Notes: generated by a model not told the origin, from the letters alone. Counted from the stretch's first letter, positions 36,311 through 45,695 are shown. The stretch is 64,000 bases of DNA from Chromatiales bacterium (GCA_016789845.1 JAEUQA010000062.1:124001-188000), one strand, 5' to 3'. A program made the numbers and translations.

Positions 36311-37350
36311 ACCGGGCCGCCGGCGCCCTGATTGGCGCCACGCTCTTTCTGGCGGGCTGCGTCGCGGAGCCTACCCGCAGCGACCTCATGGCCGGCGCCG
36401 GGCCACTGACGGCGGTGCCGGTCACCGTGGTCGACGGGCGCGCGCGGTTCCGGGAGATTTTTTGCGGGGTCCTTGCCGATTCCGGGGAGGCCGGAGCAGG
36501 GGCGGGCGACTGCGCTGCCTTCCTCTGGCGGCTGGCTGACGAGCCGGACGGCACCGGGCGCAGCCTGCCGACGCCGGATCACGCGCCACAGGTCTACATA
36601 GTGACGGGCGCGTTCAGCGAGTGCCTGGGCGAGGAGGCGCGGCCCTTCAACGGCGCGGCGGCCAGGCTGCGGGCGGCGGGTTATCGCCTCGCGACCATCG
36701 TCGTCAGCGGCCGGTCCGGGACCGAGCACAACGCCCGCCAGATCGCCGACCGGCTGGAGGCGGCGCCACCCGGGGAGGCGGGGCCCGCCGTGCTGATCGG
36801 CTACTCGAAGGGCGCGAACGACATACTGGAATTCCTCGTGCGCTATCCCGCCCTTGCCGCGCGGGTCAAGGCCGTGGTGAGTGTCGCCGGCGCGATCGGC
36901 GGCACTCCGGTGACGAAAGATGCCGCGGGAATCTATGACACACTCCTCCGCCGAATTCCCAGCGGGCGCTGTGCCCCCGGGGACGGCCAGGTCATCAACA
37001 GCCTCGCCGTCGAGACACGGCGGGAGTGGCTGAACCGGAACCCGCTACCGGACCACGTTCGCTACTACTCCGTGGCCGCGTTTGCGACCCGGGAGCAGAT
37101 GTCGGCCATCCTGGTGCCGGTGTGGCGGCGCCTCCTGCGCTACGACCTGCACGCCGATGGCCAGTTGCTGGCGCGTGACGCGTTGATCCCCGGCTCGACG
37201 CTGCTGGGGTACCTGAACGCCGACCACTGGTCGGCGGCCATCGACGTGGAGACGGTGCACCCGCTGATCGGCTCGCGCCCCGACGACACGCCCTTTCCGC
37301 GCGACGTGCTGCTCGCAGCTATCCTTCTCCGGCTCGCCGAGTGGCCGTAG
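36307..37350 (+). CDS. Putative alpha/beta-hydrolase lipoprotein
   Basis: 347 aa from GTG 36307. A lipoprotein signal (ALIGATLFLAGC) leads to an alpha/beta-hydrolase-like core: PQVYIVTGAFSECLG, then AVLIGYSKGANDILEFLVRYP with the nucleophile elbow GYSKG, and a likely catalytic His in YLNADHW near the C-terminus. This suggests a lipase or esterase exposed to the periplasm; the substrate is unknown. The GTGA overlap with the LssY_C gene implies one coupled transcript of two envelope lipoproteins. A longer upstream frame lies wholly inside the previous gene. Confidence 0.72.
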   Translation: MNRAAGALIGATLFLAGCVAEPTRSDLMAGAGPLTAVPVTVVDGRARFREIFCGVLADSGEAGAGAGDCAAFLWRLADEPDGTGRSLPTPDHAPQVYIVTGAFSECLGEEARPFNGAAARLRAAGYRLATIVVSGRSGTEHNARQIADRLEAAPPGEAGPAVLIGYSKGANDILEFLVRYPALAARVKAVVSVAGAIGGTPVTKDAAGIYDTLLRRIPSGRCAPGDGQVINSLAVETRREWLNRNPLPDHVRYYSVAAFATREQMSAILVPVWRRLLRYDLHADGQLLARDALIPGSTLLGYLNADHWSAAIDVETVHPLIGSRPDDTPFPRDVLLAAILLRLAEWP

Positions 37351-37397
37351 GTACGATGCACAAGGCCACCCGGCCGCCATCCAAACCGACAGCATCC

Positions 37398-38237
37398 ATG
37401 CCCCAAAAGCTTTTCCACGAACCATTGCTCCATTTCCTCGTGCTCGGCGCCCTGCTGTTCGGCCTCTACCAGTGGCTCGGCGGCCCGGCGGCCAGCGCCG
37501 CGGTTGGCGACATCGTCGTCACCGAAGGCCGGATCCGGAACCTCACCGACACCTTCACCCGCACCTGGCAGCGCCCGCCGACGCCGGAGGAGCTGAACGG
37601 CCTCGTCGAGGACTACATCCGGGAGGAGGTGCTGTACCGGGAAGGCGTCGTGCTGGGCCTCGACCGGGACGACACCATCATCCGCCGGCGCCTGCGCCAG
37701 AAGCTCGAGTTCGTGTCGGAGGACGCGGCCAACGCCGTCGAACCTACCAGCGTGGAGCTGGCGGAGTTCCTGGCGAAGAATGCAGATGCCTACCGCATCG
37801 AGTCCCGGCTGACCTTCACCCAGGTGTTCCTGGATCCGTCGAGGCGCGGCGACAAACTCGAGGTCGACGCCGCGTCGCTGCTGGACGCACTGCGGACCCG
37901 TGGAGACAGTCTCGACCCGGCCACGCTCGGCGACAGCCGGATGCTCGACCCCCGTTACGAGTCGGCGACCGAAGACGACATCGCCCGCCTGTTCGGCCCG
38001 GAATTCGAGCTGGCCCTGCGTGGCCAGCCGGTCGGCAAGTGGGTGGGCCCACTCAAGTCCGGCTATGGCGCGCATCTGGTGCGGATCGACGCCCGGTCGC
38101 CGGGTCGGGTGGCGACGCTCGATGAGGTCCGGGACGCGGTGGCCCGGGACTGGTCCGCGGCGCGCCGGCAGCAGTTCCTGGACGAGCAGTACCACCAGCT
38201 CCGCAACCGCTACCAGGTGCGCATCGAGGGACCATGA
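37398..38237 (+). CDS. Parvulin-like peptidylprolyl isomerase, membrane-anchored
   Basis: 279 aa. An N-terminal anchor (PLLHFLVLGALLFGLYQWLGG) is followed by a helical SurA/PpiC-type chaperone part (LNGLVEDYIREEVLYREGVVLGL...) and a degenerate rotamase-like region ending LKSGYGAHLVRID, the closing motif of parvulin domains. It probably helps fold a periplasmic or membrane partner. The start is between 37356 and 37398; the latter puts the anchor at the usual distance. Its TGA overlaps the ATG of the HupE/UreJ gene, so the two are coupled. Confidence 0.8.
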   Translation: MPQKLFHEPLLHFLVLGALLFGLYQWLGGPAASAAVGDIVVTEGRIRNLTDTFTRTWQRPPTPEELNGLVEDYIREEVLYREGVVLGLDRDDTIIRRRLRQKLEFVSEDAANAVEPTSVELAEFLAKNADAYRIESRLTFTQVFLDPSRRGDKLEVDAASLLDALRTRGDSLDPATLGDSRMLDPRYESATEDDIARLFGPEFELALRGQPVGKWVGPLKSGYGAHLVRIDARSPGRVATLDEVRDAVARDWSAARRQQFLDEQYHQLRNRYQVRIEGP

Positions 38238-39238
38238 GGGACCTGGTGATCCGCGGCGCGTACTCCCTGGCCCTGCTCCTGGGCCTGGCTGCCGCCGCGC
38301 TGGCCCACGAAGTGCGGCCCGCGTACCTCGAACTGGTCCAGCGGGACGCGGAGACCTGGGATGTCCTCTTCAAGGTCCCGGCGGCGGGGGAGGACCTGCG
38401 CTTCGGCCTGTACCTGCAGCTGCCGCCGGACGTGCAGCGCGCCGGTCCCCCGAGGAGCGAATTCAGCGGCCGGGCCCATGTGGAGCGCTCACGCATCCGC
38501 CGCCCCGGCGGGCTGGATGGCGCGGAGATCTCGGTGGACGGCCTGTCCGGCACGCTCACCGACGTGCTCGTGCGCATCGAGCGGGCAAACGGCACCAGCC
38601 AGATGCTGCGCCTGAAGCCGGATTCCCCGTCCTTCGTCGTCGAGCCCGTCCCCGGCCGCCTGCAGGTCGCCGCCACCTACGCCGGCCTTGGCATCGAGCA
38701 CATCCTGCTCGGCATCGATCACCTGCTGTTCGTCCTGGCCCTGCTGATCCTCGTGGACACCTTCCGGCGGCTCGTGTGGACCGTCACGGCGTTCACGGTT
38801 GCCCACAGCATCACGCTGGCCGCGGCGACGCTGGGCTGGGTGGCCGTGCCACCGCCGCCGGTGGAGGCCGTCATCGCGCTCAGCATCGTCTTCGTCGCCG
38901 GCGAGATCGTCCACTCGCGGCAGGGCCGGCCGGGCCTTGCCCAGCGCCTGCCCGCGCTCGTGGCCTTCACCTTCGGGCTGCTCCACGGCTTCGGCTTCGC
39001 CGGCGCGCTCAGCGAGATCGGGCTGCCCCAGCAGCAGATTCCGCTGGCCCTGTTCACGTTCAACGTGGGCGTCGAGATCGGCCAGCTGCTGTTCGTGGCG
39101 GCAGTGCTGCTGCTGGCCCGGCTGGTCCGCGGCCTGCGTCTCCCGGTGCCGGACTGGTGGCCCCAGGCGGCCGCCTACGCGATCGGTTCGGTGGCCACCT
39201 TCTGGGTGTTCGAGCGGGTGGCGGCCTTCGTGCCATGA
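38234..39238 (+). CDS. HupE/UreJ-family membrane protein
   Basis: 334 aa. A signal peptide ends AAAALAHEVRP, about 130 periplasmic residues follow, then six or so membrane helices with the family motifs GIEHILLGIDHLLFVLALL, TVAHSITLAAA and FTFGLLHGFGFAGAL. HupE/UreJ proteins import Ni or Co for hydrogenase or urease, but this large 'HupE/UreJ_2' subgroup occurs without those enzymes, and none is visible here. His-rich membrane motifs make metal transport plausible. It is coupled (ATGA) to the parvulin-like gene, a pairing that suggests folding or metal assembly of a shared client. Confidence 0.88.
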   Translation: MRDLVIRGAYSLALLLGLAAAALAHEVRPAYLELVQRDAETWDVLFKVPAAGEDLRFGLYLQLPPDVQRAGPPRSEFSGRAHVERSRIRRPGGLDGAEISVDGLSGTLTDVLVRIERANGTSQMLRLKPDSPSFVVEPVPGRLQVAATYAGLGIEHILLGIDHLLFVLALLILVDTFRRLVWTVTAFTVAHSITLAAATLGWVAVPPPPVEAVIALSIVFVAGEIVHSRQGRPGLAQRLPALVAFTFGLLHGFGFAGALSEIGLPQQQIPLALFTFNVGVEIGQLLFVAAVLLLARLVRGLRLPVPDWWPQAAAYAIGSVATFWVFERVAAFVP

Positions 39239-39245
39239 TCCTGCA

Positions 39246-39794
39246 ATGACCGGCGACATCCGCGACCACCGCCACACCGAGCGCCGCCACATGATCCGCG
39301 TGAAGAATGCGCTGGCGGCGGGCCTTGCCCTGACGCCACCGAGCGCCGACTTCCTGCTGGCCTGCACCGACTACCTCGGCTACATCATCGGTCGCTTCAC
39401 GGCCCAGGGCCGCGCCAACGTGGAGCGCCTCGGGCCCCGGGTGGCGGCCGCCGGGGACGAGGAGGGCGCCCGCATCGTCGGCGACATCGCCCGGACGCTG
39501 GGTGAAACGGAGTCGGCCCTCGCGGGCCTGCTGGCCGGCGCGGAGGCCTGCCGGGACCAGCCGGAAGACGGCTTGCCCCAGCTGCTGGCCGCGGGCCGGC
39601 GCTTCATCGCCTTCTACGATGCGGTGCTCGCGTCCCGCAAGGACCCGGCCCAGCAGATCATCGACCGGCACTTCAGCAGCGCGGAGTACTGGGCGCTGAC
39701 CAACGACGTGACCAGCGAGTCCGTTGCCACGGAGGATGCGCTGTTCCAGCGCGTGGCGCGTCTCGCGCCGGCCGGCATCCAGGTCAGCGACTAG
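39246..39794 (+). CDS. Uncharacterised helical protein, possibly hemerythrin-like
   Basis: 182 aa, soluble, no signal. It is predicted all-helical (FLLACTDYLGYIIGRFTAQGRANVERLGPRVAAAGD...), with His and Glu near the start (DHRHTERRH) and RRFIAFYDAVLASRKDPAQQIIDRHF in the second half. The layout recalls HHE/hemerythrin-like four-helix bundles, but the full ligand set cannot be assigned. A weak ribosome site precedes ATG 39246; an ATG at 39291 is an alternative. It lies 7 bases after HupE/UreJ on the same strand and overlaps the convergent VTT gene by 4 bases. Confidence 0.6.
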   Translation: MTGDIRDHRHTERRHMIRVKNALAAGLALTPPSADFLLACTDYLGYIIGRFTAQGRANVERLGPRVAAAGDEEGARIVGDIARTLGETESALAGLLAGAEACRDQPEDGLPQLLAAGRRFIAFYDAVLASRKDPAQQIIDRHFSSAEYWALTNDVTSESVATEDALFQRVARLAPAGIQVSD

Positions 39795-40450
39795 CGGCTG
39801 CGCGCCCAGAGCACGGCAAGCACCAGGATGCCCAGCATCGCGGCGGCAATCAGCAGTACGTACTGCCGCTCGACGAACGCATTGCCCAGGAACACCGTGC
39901 CGAAGGCGTAGGGCAGCTCGGCGAGCGCGAGGCTGCCCAGGTAGACCCGGGCCCGGTACCCGAGCAGCCCGAAGAAGTAGCCGGAGATGTCCGACGGCAG
40001 CGCGAGCTGGGTCAGCGTGGCCGCCACGAAGGAGCTGGCCGGGGGAATGCGGTTCTCGTAGCGCGCCATCTTCTCGGCGGACAGCATGCGGAGCACCACG
40101 GGGCGCCCGAAGTGGCGCCCGATGGAATAGGTCATCACCCCGCCCAGGAACCAGCCGCCCCACAGCAGCAGGAAGCAGCCTGTTGGCCCCCAGACCTCGA
40201 TGCCGATGGGCACCAGCAGCAGGCCGGAGAAGAACACGAGAATGGCCGACAGGGCGGCCAGCAGGACGAAGATCACCGTGCCGAGGATCGGCAGCGAGCG
40301 AATGACCGGCTCCGCGAGGTCGATGGTCCGGACCACCTGCTGGTGGATCTCCTCCGAGTAGGCCAGCAGCGCCGCGATGGCCACGCCGATGATCAGGAGC
40401 GGCAGGCGCCGGGAAACCCGTGAGAAGTCGGTAGTCGTCCCGGAGCTCAT
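39791..40450 (-). CDS. VTT/DedA-family (SNARE-associated) membrane protein
   Basis: 219 aa with about five membrane segments. GTVIFVLLAALSAILVFFSGLLLVPIG and WFLGGVMTYSIGRHFGRPVV carry the VTT-domain pattern (small residues, then the G-R-x-x-G-R turn), and LPSDISGYFFGLLGYRARVY resembles the second re-entrant loop. DedA/VTT proteins include undecaprenyl-phosphate and phospholipid flippases in bacteria; the substrate here is unknown. The start at 40450 has a weak ribosome site. It is divergent from the P-type ATPase gene. Confidence 0.82.
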   Translation of the reverse strand: MSSGTTTDFSRVSRRLPLLIIGVAIAALLAYSEEIHQQVVRTIDLAEPVIRSLPILGTVIFVLLAALSAILVFFSGLLLVPIGIEVWGPTGCFLLLWGGWFLGGVMTYSIGRHFGRPVVLRMLSAEKMARYENRIPPASSFVAATLTQLALPSDISGYFFGLLGYRARVYLGSLALAELPYAFGTVFLGNAFVERQYVLLIAAAMLGILVLAVLWARSR

Positions 40451-40537
40451 GCCCTGGCCAGCTGTCCCTGCCGAAAGAGGTAGAGCCGCCACTATAAGGC
40501 ACCCGGCGGGGCCCCTGCCCGGGCGGAGGCCCGCATA

Positions 40538-43045
40538 ATGGCACCCATGTTGCGCCGTCCCCTGCCGCCCGAACGCCTGGCCGACCTGCCGCCCGGCCTG
40601 GACGGATTGACCGCGCCCGAAGTGGATGCCCGCCGCCGGCGGCATGGCAGCAACGACGTCATCGAGGCTGCTGCCCACGCCTGGCGCGATCTCCTGCGCG
40701 ACACGGCCACCGATCCCATGCTCTGGTTCCTGCTGGCCACGAGCGGCCTGTTCGCCGTCACCGGGGACGCCACGGAGGCGCTCGTGCTGCTGGCCGCGCT
40801 CGTGCCCTTCGTCGGCATGGACGCATTCCTGCACCGGCGCACCCAGGCCTCGACCCAGGGACTGCGCAGCCGCCTGGCCAGCGAGGCCACGGTCCTGCGG
40901 GACGGGCTGCGGCAGGTGCTGCCGGCGGCCGCCCTCGTGCCCGGCGACCTGGTCGACGTGGCCGCCGGCGCGCCCTTTCCCGCGGACGGGATCCTGCTGG
41001 CCGGGGAGGCGGCCCAGGCCGACGAGTCCTCGCTCACGGGCGAGTCATGGCCGGTGCGGAAGGCCCCCTTGCCCGAGGGGGCCGACCCCGTGAATGCGAC
41101 TGATTCCCAGTGGGTTTTCGCCGGCACGCGCCTGCTTACCGGGGGTGCGCAGGTGCGCATCGTCTACACGGGCCGGGAGACCCTCTACGGCGAGATCGTG
41201 CGGTCAGCAGCCAGCAGCCGCCGGGTCCGCACGCCTCTGCAGCTCGCCATCGACGGCCTGGTGCGGGCGCTGGTGGCGGCGGCCCTGGTGCTGTGCGCGG
41301 TCCTCGCCGGGGTCCGCATCGCCCAGGGCCACGGCCTCGTCGACGCCCTCGTGAGCGCGGTGACCCTGGCGGTCGCCGCCCTGCCCGAGGAATTTCCCGT
41401 CGTCTTCACCTTCTTCCTCGGCGTCGGCGTGTACCGGCTTGCCCGGAAGCAGGCGCTGGTGCGGCGCGCCGTCGTCGTGGAGAGCATCGGGCGCGTGTCC
41501 ACCATCTGCACCGACAAGACGGGCACCCTCACCGAGGGCCAGCTCCGGGTCGGTCACGTGGAGCCCATGCAGGGCCTGGATGCCGGCGCCGTGCTGGCAC
41601 TGGCTGCACTGGCGTCCCGCGCGGAAACCGGCGATCCGCTCGACCTCGCCGTCCTCGCTGCCGCGGGCGCGCCGGCCCGGGTCCCGGACCTGGTCGCTAC
41701 CTTTCCCTTCACCGAGGATCGCAAGCGCGAGACGGCCATCATCCGCGCCGCCGGTGGGGTGCCCGCCGCGACTGTGGCCGTCACCAAGGGCGCGCCGGAA
41801 ACCGTCGTTGCCCTGTGCGCTGAAGGCAGTGGCGACCTGTTGCAGTGGCGGGAGCGCGTGGAAGCGCTGGCAGGGACCGGCCACAAGGTGATTGCCGTCG
41901 CCCGGCGCGAGCTGGGGGAGGGCGACTGGTCCGGTGGCGAGCCCGACCGGGGCTTCCGGCTGGCCGGCTTCGTGGCGCTGGAGGACCCGGTGCGCGCGGG
42001 CGTCCCGGAAGCCATTGCCCAGTGCCGCGCGGCGGGCATCCACGTGCTGATGGTGACGGGCGACCACCCGGCCACGGCCGCCGCCATCGCCGCCGAGATC
42101 GGCCTGGGCGACGGACAGCCCCGGGTAATCCTGGGCGCCGAACTCCAGGAGCGGTTGGCGCAGGGCAAGGACGGCTGGCTCCGGGACATCGACGTGGTGG
42201 CCCGCGCCGTGCCTGGCGAGAAGCTGGCGCTGGTGCGGGCCCTGCAGGCAACCGGCGAGACCGTCGCCGTCACGGGGGACGGCGTGAACGACGTCCCGGC
42301 GCTCCAGGCCGCCGACATCGGCATCGCGATGGGTGAGCGGGGCACGCGGAGCGCCCGGGAGGCGGCGGCCATAGTCCTCCTGGACGACAATTTCCGCAGC
42401 ATCGCCGGCGCCATCGCCGAGGGCCGCCAGCTGTTCGCCAACCTGCGGCTGGCCTTCCACTACCTCCTGGTCGTGCACATCCCGCTCGTCGTGACCGCCG
42501 CGCTCATTCCGCTGCTGGGCTACCCGCTGCTCTACCTGCCCATCCACGTGGTGTGGCTCGAGCTGGTCATCCACCCGACCGCGCTGCTGGTTTTCCAGCA
42601 GCTGCCCGGGCGCCGCCTGCGGCCGCGGCATTCCGGGGGCGCGTCCCGGCAGATCCGGTTCTTCAGCCGGGGGGAGTGGCTGCTGGTCATCGCGACCGGC
42701 GTGGTGATCGCGGTGATCGTCGTGGCGACCTACGACCGCAGCCTCGGGAGCGGCTACAACGTGGAGCATGCCCGGGCCATGGCCCTGGTGGCGCTCACCC
42801 TGGCCAGCGCCGGCGTGACGGCCGTATTGAGCCGGCTGGCCACCTGGACGGCGCGAACCATCACGCTGGCAACGGTGCTGGTCTCGGTCCTGCTGGTGCA
42901 GCAGCCGCAGCTGGCCGGCTGGCTGCATCTGGAGCCGCTGCACGGCGACGACTGGCTGATCGCCTCGGTGGGCGGCCTGCTGGCGGCGGCCGTCACGGCG
43001 CTGCGCTGGGCGCCGGGCCCGCGAGCAAGCGTGGCGGCATCCTAG
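40538..43045 (+). CDS. Cation-translocating P-type ATPase
   Basis: 835 aa. All P-ATPase landmarks are present: TGES (167-170), PEEFP in M4 (283-287), phosphorylation site DKTGT (Asp326), KGAPE nucleotide-binding loop and the hinge TGDGVNDVPAL. The layout and N-terminal cation-ATPase domain place it in the P2 (Ca2+/Mn2+/Na+-like) branch. The PEEFP in place of the usual PE-G/A-LP alters the ion site, so specificity is uncertain. GGAGG is 9 bases before the ATG. It lies 3 bases before trmO, so they probably share a transcript. Confidence 0.92.
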   Translation: MAPMLRRPLPPERLADLPPGLDGLTAPEVDARRRRHGSNDVIEAAAHAWRDLLRDTATDPMLWFLLATSGLFAVTGDATEALVLLAALVPFVGMDAFLHRRTQASTQGLRSRLASEATVLRDGLRQVLPAAALVPGDLVDVAAGAPFPADGILLAGEAAQADESSLTGESWPVRKAPLPEGADPVNATDSQWVFAGTRLLTGGAQVRIVYTGRETLYGEIVRSAASSRRVRTPLQLAIDGLVRALVAAALVLCAVLAGVRIAQGHGLVDALVSAVTLAVAALPEEFPVVFTFFLGVGVYRLARKQALVRRAVVVESIGRVSTICTDKTGTLTEGQLRVGHVEPMQGLDAGAVLALAALASRAETGDPLDLAVLAAAGAPARVPDLVATFPFTEDRKRETAIIRAAGGVPAATVAVTKGAPETVVALCAEGSGDLLQWRERVEALAGTGHKVIAVARRELGEGDWSGGEPDRGFRLAGFVALEDPVRAGVPEAIAQCRAAGIHVLMVTGDHPATAAAIAAEIGLGDGQPRVILGAELQERLAQGKDGWLRDIDVVARAVPGEKLALVRALQATGETVAVTGDGVNDVPALQAADIGIAMGERGTRSAREAAAIVLLDDNFRSIAGAIAEGRQLFANLRLAFHYLLVVHIPLVVTAALIPLLGYPLLYLPIHVVWLELVIHPTALLVFQQLPGRRLRPRHSGGASRQIRFFSRGEWLLVIATGVVIAVIVVATYDRSLGSGYNVEHARAMALVALTLASAGVTAVLSRLATWTARTITLATVLVSVLLVQQPQLAGWLHLEPLHGDDWLIASVGGLLAAAVTALRWAPGPRASVAAS

Positions 43046-43048
43046 CTC

Positions 43049-43864
43049 ATGCTCACGCTCGATCCGATCGGCGTCGTCCACAGCCCGCTCAGGTCCAAGG
43101 CGGAGGCCGCCCGGCAGCCCGCCGCCGCCCTGGACGCGACTGCCCGCATCGAGCTCCATCCCGGCCGGAACTTCGAGCACGCGCTGGAGGATCTCGAGGG
43201 CTGGGAGCGGCTCTGGGTGCTGTTCTGGTTCCACCTGAACGACTCCTGGCGGCCCAAGGTGCTGCCCCCCCGGAGCGCGTCCGGCCGCAAGGGCGTCTTC
43301 GCCACGCGATCTCCCTACCGGCCGAACCCGCTGGGCCTGTCGGCCGTGCGCCTGGAGCGGGTCGAGGGCCTGACCCTGCACATCCGCGACGTGGACCTGG
43401 TGGACGGCACGCCGGTGCTCGACATCAAGCCCTACGTGCCCTACACGGACGCCTGGCCGGATTCCCGCATGGGCTGGCTCCAGGACGAGGCCCACGCCGT
43501 GCAACGCGTCCGGGCCGGCGAGACGCCGCCCGACCCCATCACGGCCTGGTCGGTGCAGTTCGACCCGCTGGCCGCCGAGCAGGCCGCCTGGATCGAGGCC
43601 CGCACGGGCCTGCCGCTGCGCGAACGGATCTCGGCCACGCTCATGCTGGGCCCCCAGCCCCACGCCTACCGGCGGATCCGGCGGGACGGCGGCGGTTACC
43701 TGCTGAAGGTGAAGGAATGGCGGGTGCGCTTCAGCCGGGAACGGCAGGACATCCGGGTGCTGGCGATCAGCTCCGGCTACCGGCCCGCGGAGATCGGCCG
43801 GTCCGCCGACCACGCGGAGGATCCACTGGCGGTGCACCGGGACTTCCGGGCGGCGTGGAAATAG
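43049..43864 (+). CDS. trmO: tRNA (N6-threonylcarbamoyladenosine37-N6)-methyltransferase
   Basis: 271 aa. LDPIGVVHSPL at the start, then RKGVFATRSPYRPNPLGLSAVRLERVEG and LDIKPYVPYTDA are the TsaA/TrmO signatures, a SAM enzyme of beta-barrel type that adds a methyl to t6A37 of tRNA-Thr. The second half (DGGGYLLKVKEWRVRFS) is the C-terminal extension found in gammaproteobacterial TrmO. It starts 3 bases after the P-ATPase stop with no strong ribosome site, suggesting coupling; functional linkage is not expected. Confidence 0.9.
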   Translation: MLTLDPIGVVHSPLRSKAEAARQPAAALDATARIELHPGRNFEHALEDLEGWERLWVLFWFHLNDSWRPKVLPPRSASGRKGVFATRSPYRPNPLGLSAVRLERVEGLTLHIRDVDLVDGTPVLDIKPYVPYTDAWPDSRMGWLQDEAHAVQRVRAGETPPDPITAWSVQFDPLAAEQAAWIEARTGLPLRERISATLMLGPQPHAYRRIRRDGGGYLLKVKEWRVRFSRERQDIRVLAISSGYRPAEIGRSADHAEDPLAVHRDFRAAWK

Positions 43865-43920
43865 GCGCCGCCGCCGTACAATGAACCCGTCGGCCACGGC
43901 CGGTCACACGGGCGATTCCC

Positions 43921-45225
43921 ATGAGCACCAACCAGCAACTCCAGCAGCGGCGTGAACAGGCCATGGCCCGGGGCATGCCCAGCCAGCTGGCCGTGTACGT
44001 GGACCGCGCCGCGAATGCCGAGCTCTGGGACGTGGAGGGCCGGCGCTACATCGACTTCGGCACCGGCATCGCCGTGCTGAACACCGGCCACCTGCACCCG
44101 GGTGTGAAGGCTGCCGTCAGCCGGCAGCTGGACCGCTTCAGCCACACCTGCTTCATGGTGACGCCCTACGAGTCGGCGGTGGCGCTGGCCGAGAAGCTGA
44201 ACGCGCTCGCGCCCGGCAAGACGCCCAAGAAGACCCTCTTCGTGACCACCGGCGCCGAGGCCGTCGAGAACGCCGTGAAGATCGCCCGGGTGCACACGGG
44301 CCGCACGGGCGTCATCAGCTTCGGCGGCGCGTTTCACGGGCGCACCCTGCTGGCCATGGGCCTCACCGGCAAGACGGCGCCCTACAAGGCGGGCTTCGGC
44401 CCGTTCCCCGCGGAGATTCACCACGCGCCCTTCCCGATTGCGTACCACGGGATCAGTGTCAGCGATTCGATCGCCGGCCTCGAGCGGCTGTTCGCGGAGG
44501 ATATCGAGCCCGCGCGGGTCGCGGCGCTCATCGTCGAGCCGGTGCAGGGCGAGGGCGGGTTCTACATCGCTCCTCCCGAGTTCCTGCGGGCACTCCGCGC
44601 GATCTGCGACCAGCACGGCATCGTGCTGGTCGCCGACGAGATCCAGACGGGCTTCGGGCGAACGGGAAGGATGTTCGCCATGGAGCATTCGGGGGTGGAG
44701 CCCGACCTGATGACGGTGGCCAAGAGCCTGGCCGGCGGCTTCCCGCTGGCAGGCGTCATCGGCAAGGCCCACATCATGGACGCGCCGGCGCCGGGCGGCC
44801 TCGGCGGCACCTACGCGGCGTCGCCCATCGGCTGTGCGGCCGGACTTGCCGTGCTGGAGGCGATGGAGGCGGAGCAGCTGCCGGCCCGGGCCGACCACAT
44901 CGGCAACCTGGTCACCACGCGGCTCCGCAAGCTGGCCGGGCAGTTCCCCTGCATCGGGGACGTGCGCGGCCTGGGCGCGATGGTGGCGATGGAGCTCGTG
45001 AAGGACAGCAAGCGTGACGAGCCCGACGCCGGCCTGACCAGTGAGCTGGTGCAGGCCGCCGCGCGCAACGGCCTGGTGCTGCTGTCCTGTGGCCGCCACA
45101 AGAACGTGGTGCGCTTCCTGGTCGCGCTCACGGCCAGCGACGCGATCGTCACCGAGGGGCTCGACATCCTGGAGCGCACGCTAGTCGAGCTGCGCGCGCC
45201 GACTGCCCGCCAGCGCCAGGCCTGA
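43921..45225 (+). CDS. gabT: 4-aminobutyrate aminotransferase
   Basis: 434 aa, class III PLP aminotransferase. [12 protein letters not shown] holds the pyridine-binding Asp239, and TVAKSLAGG has the Schiff-base Lys268; [15 protein letters not shown] is the phosphate loop. The overall likeness, including [11 protein letters not shown], favours GabT, converting GABA and 2-oxoglutarate to succinate semialdehyde and glutamate. Related omega-aminotransferases cannot be fully excluded because no gabD is visible. It is followed 4 bases later by a small membrane protein gene. Confidence 0.88.
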   Translation: MSTNQQLQQRREQAMARGMPSQLAVYVDRAANAELWDVEGRRYIDFGTGIAVLNTGHLHPGVKAAVSRQLDRFSHTCFMVTPYESAVALAEKLNALAPGKTPKKTLFVTTGAEAVENAVKIARVHTGRTGVISFGGAFHGRTLLAMGLTGKTAPYKAGFGPFPAEIHHAPFPIAYHGISVSDSIAGLERLFAEDIEPARVAALIVEPVQGEGGFYIAPPEFLRALRAICDQHGIVLVADEIQTGFGRTGRMFAMEHSGVEPDLMTVAKSLAGGFPLAGVIGKAHIMDAPAPGGLGGTYAASPIGCAAGLAVLEAMEAEQLPARADHIGNLVTTRLRKLAGQFPCIGDVRGLGAMVAMELVKDSKRDEPDAGLTSELVQAAARNGLVLLSCGRHKNVVRFLVALTASDAIVTEGLDILERTLVELRAPTARQRQA

Positions 45226-45229
45226 CCCC

Positions 45230-45673
45230 ATGACGTTGTGGCTGATGGTGGTCGCGCTGCTGATCGGCGCCGGGCTGTCGGTGCAGGTGGGCCTGAATTC
45301 CCAGGTGCGCCAGTACTTGGGCGATCCGGCCCTGGCGGCCCTGGGCAATTTCCTCGTCGGCACGGTGGCCATCCTCGTCTACCTGGTGCTGATGCGGGCC
45401 AACTGGCCAAGCACCGGGACACTGCGGGCCGTGCCGCCGGTCAACTGGCTGGGCGGGTTGTTCGGCGCCGCCTACGTGGCGGCCTCCGCGCTGCTCGCGC
45501 CGCGATTGGGCTCGGCCCCGTTGCTGGCACTGCTGATCGGCGGGCAGCTGCTGATGTCCCTGGTGCTCGACCACTACGGCTGGATCGGATTTGCCACCCA
45601 CGAGATCAACGCCTGGCGGGTCGCGGGGGCGGTGCTGCTGGTGGCGGGCGTCGTGCTGATCGTGCGGAACTAG
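45230..45673 (+). CDS. DMT-family (YdcZ/DUF606) membrane protein
   Basis: 147 aa with about five hydrophobic helices and little else. LLIGAGLSVQVGLNSQVRQYLGDP and GNFLVGTVAILVYL match the DUF606/YdcZ family, half-size members of the drug/metabolite transporter superfamily that usually dimerise. The substrate is unknown. It is probably co-transcribed with gabT (4-base gap), so an amino-acid or amine role is possible. It is convergent with the toxin gene. Confidence 0.8.
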   Translation: MTLWLMVVALLIGAGLSVQVGLNSQVRQYLGDPALAALGNFLVGTVAILVYLVLMRANWPSTGTLRAVPPVNWLGGLFGAAYVAASALLAPRLGSAPLLALLIGGQLLMSLVLDHYGWIGFATHEINAWRVAGAVLLVAGVVLIVRN

Positions 45674-45695
45674 CGCTAGCCGTGGAGTCTCCAGG

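Noticed and set aside
38719..39367. Minus-strand frames antisense to HupE/UreJ
   Set aside because: HupE/UreJ motifs on the plus strand are unmistakable, and the antisense products show no signal or domain.
41204..43897. An 897-codon minus-strand open frame across the P-type ATPase and trmO
   Set aside because: It covers two well-supported opposite genes and has Arg/His/Gln-rich filler sequence, so it is a GC artefact.
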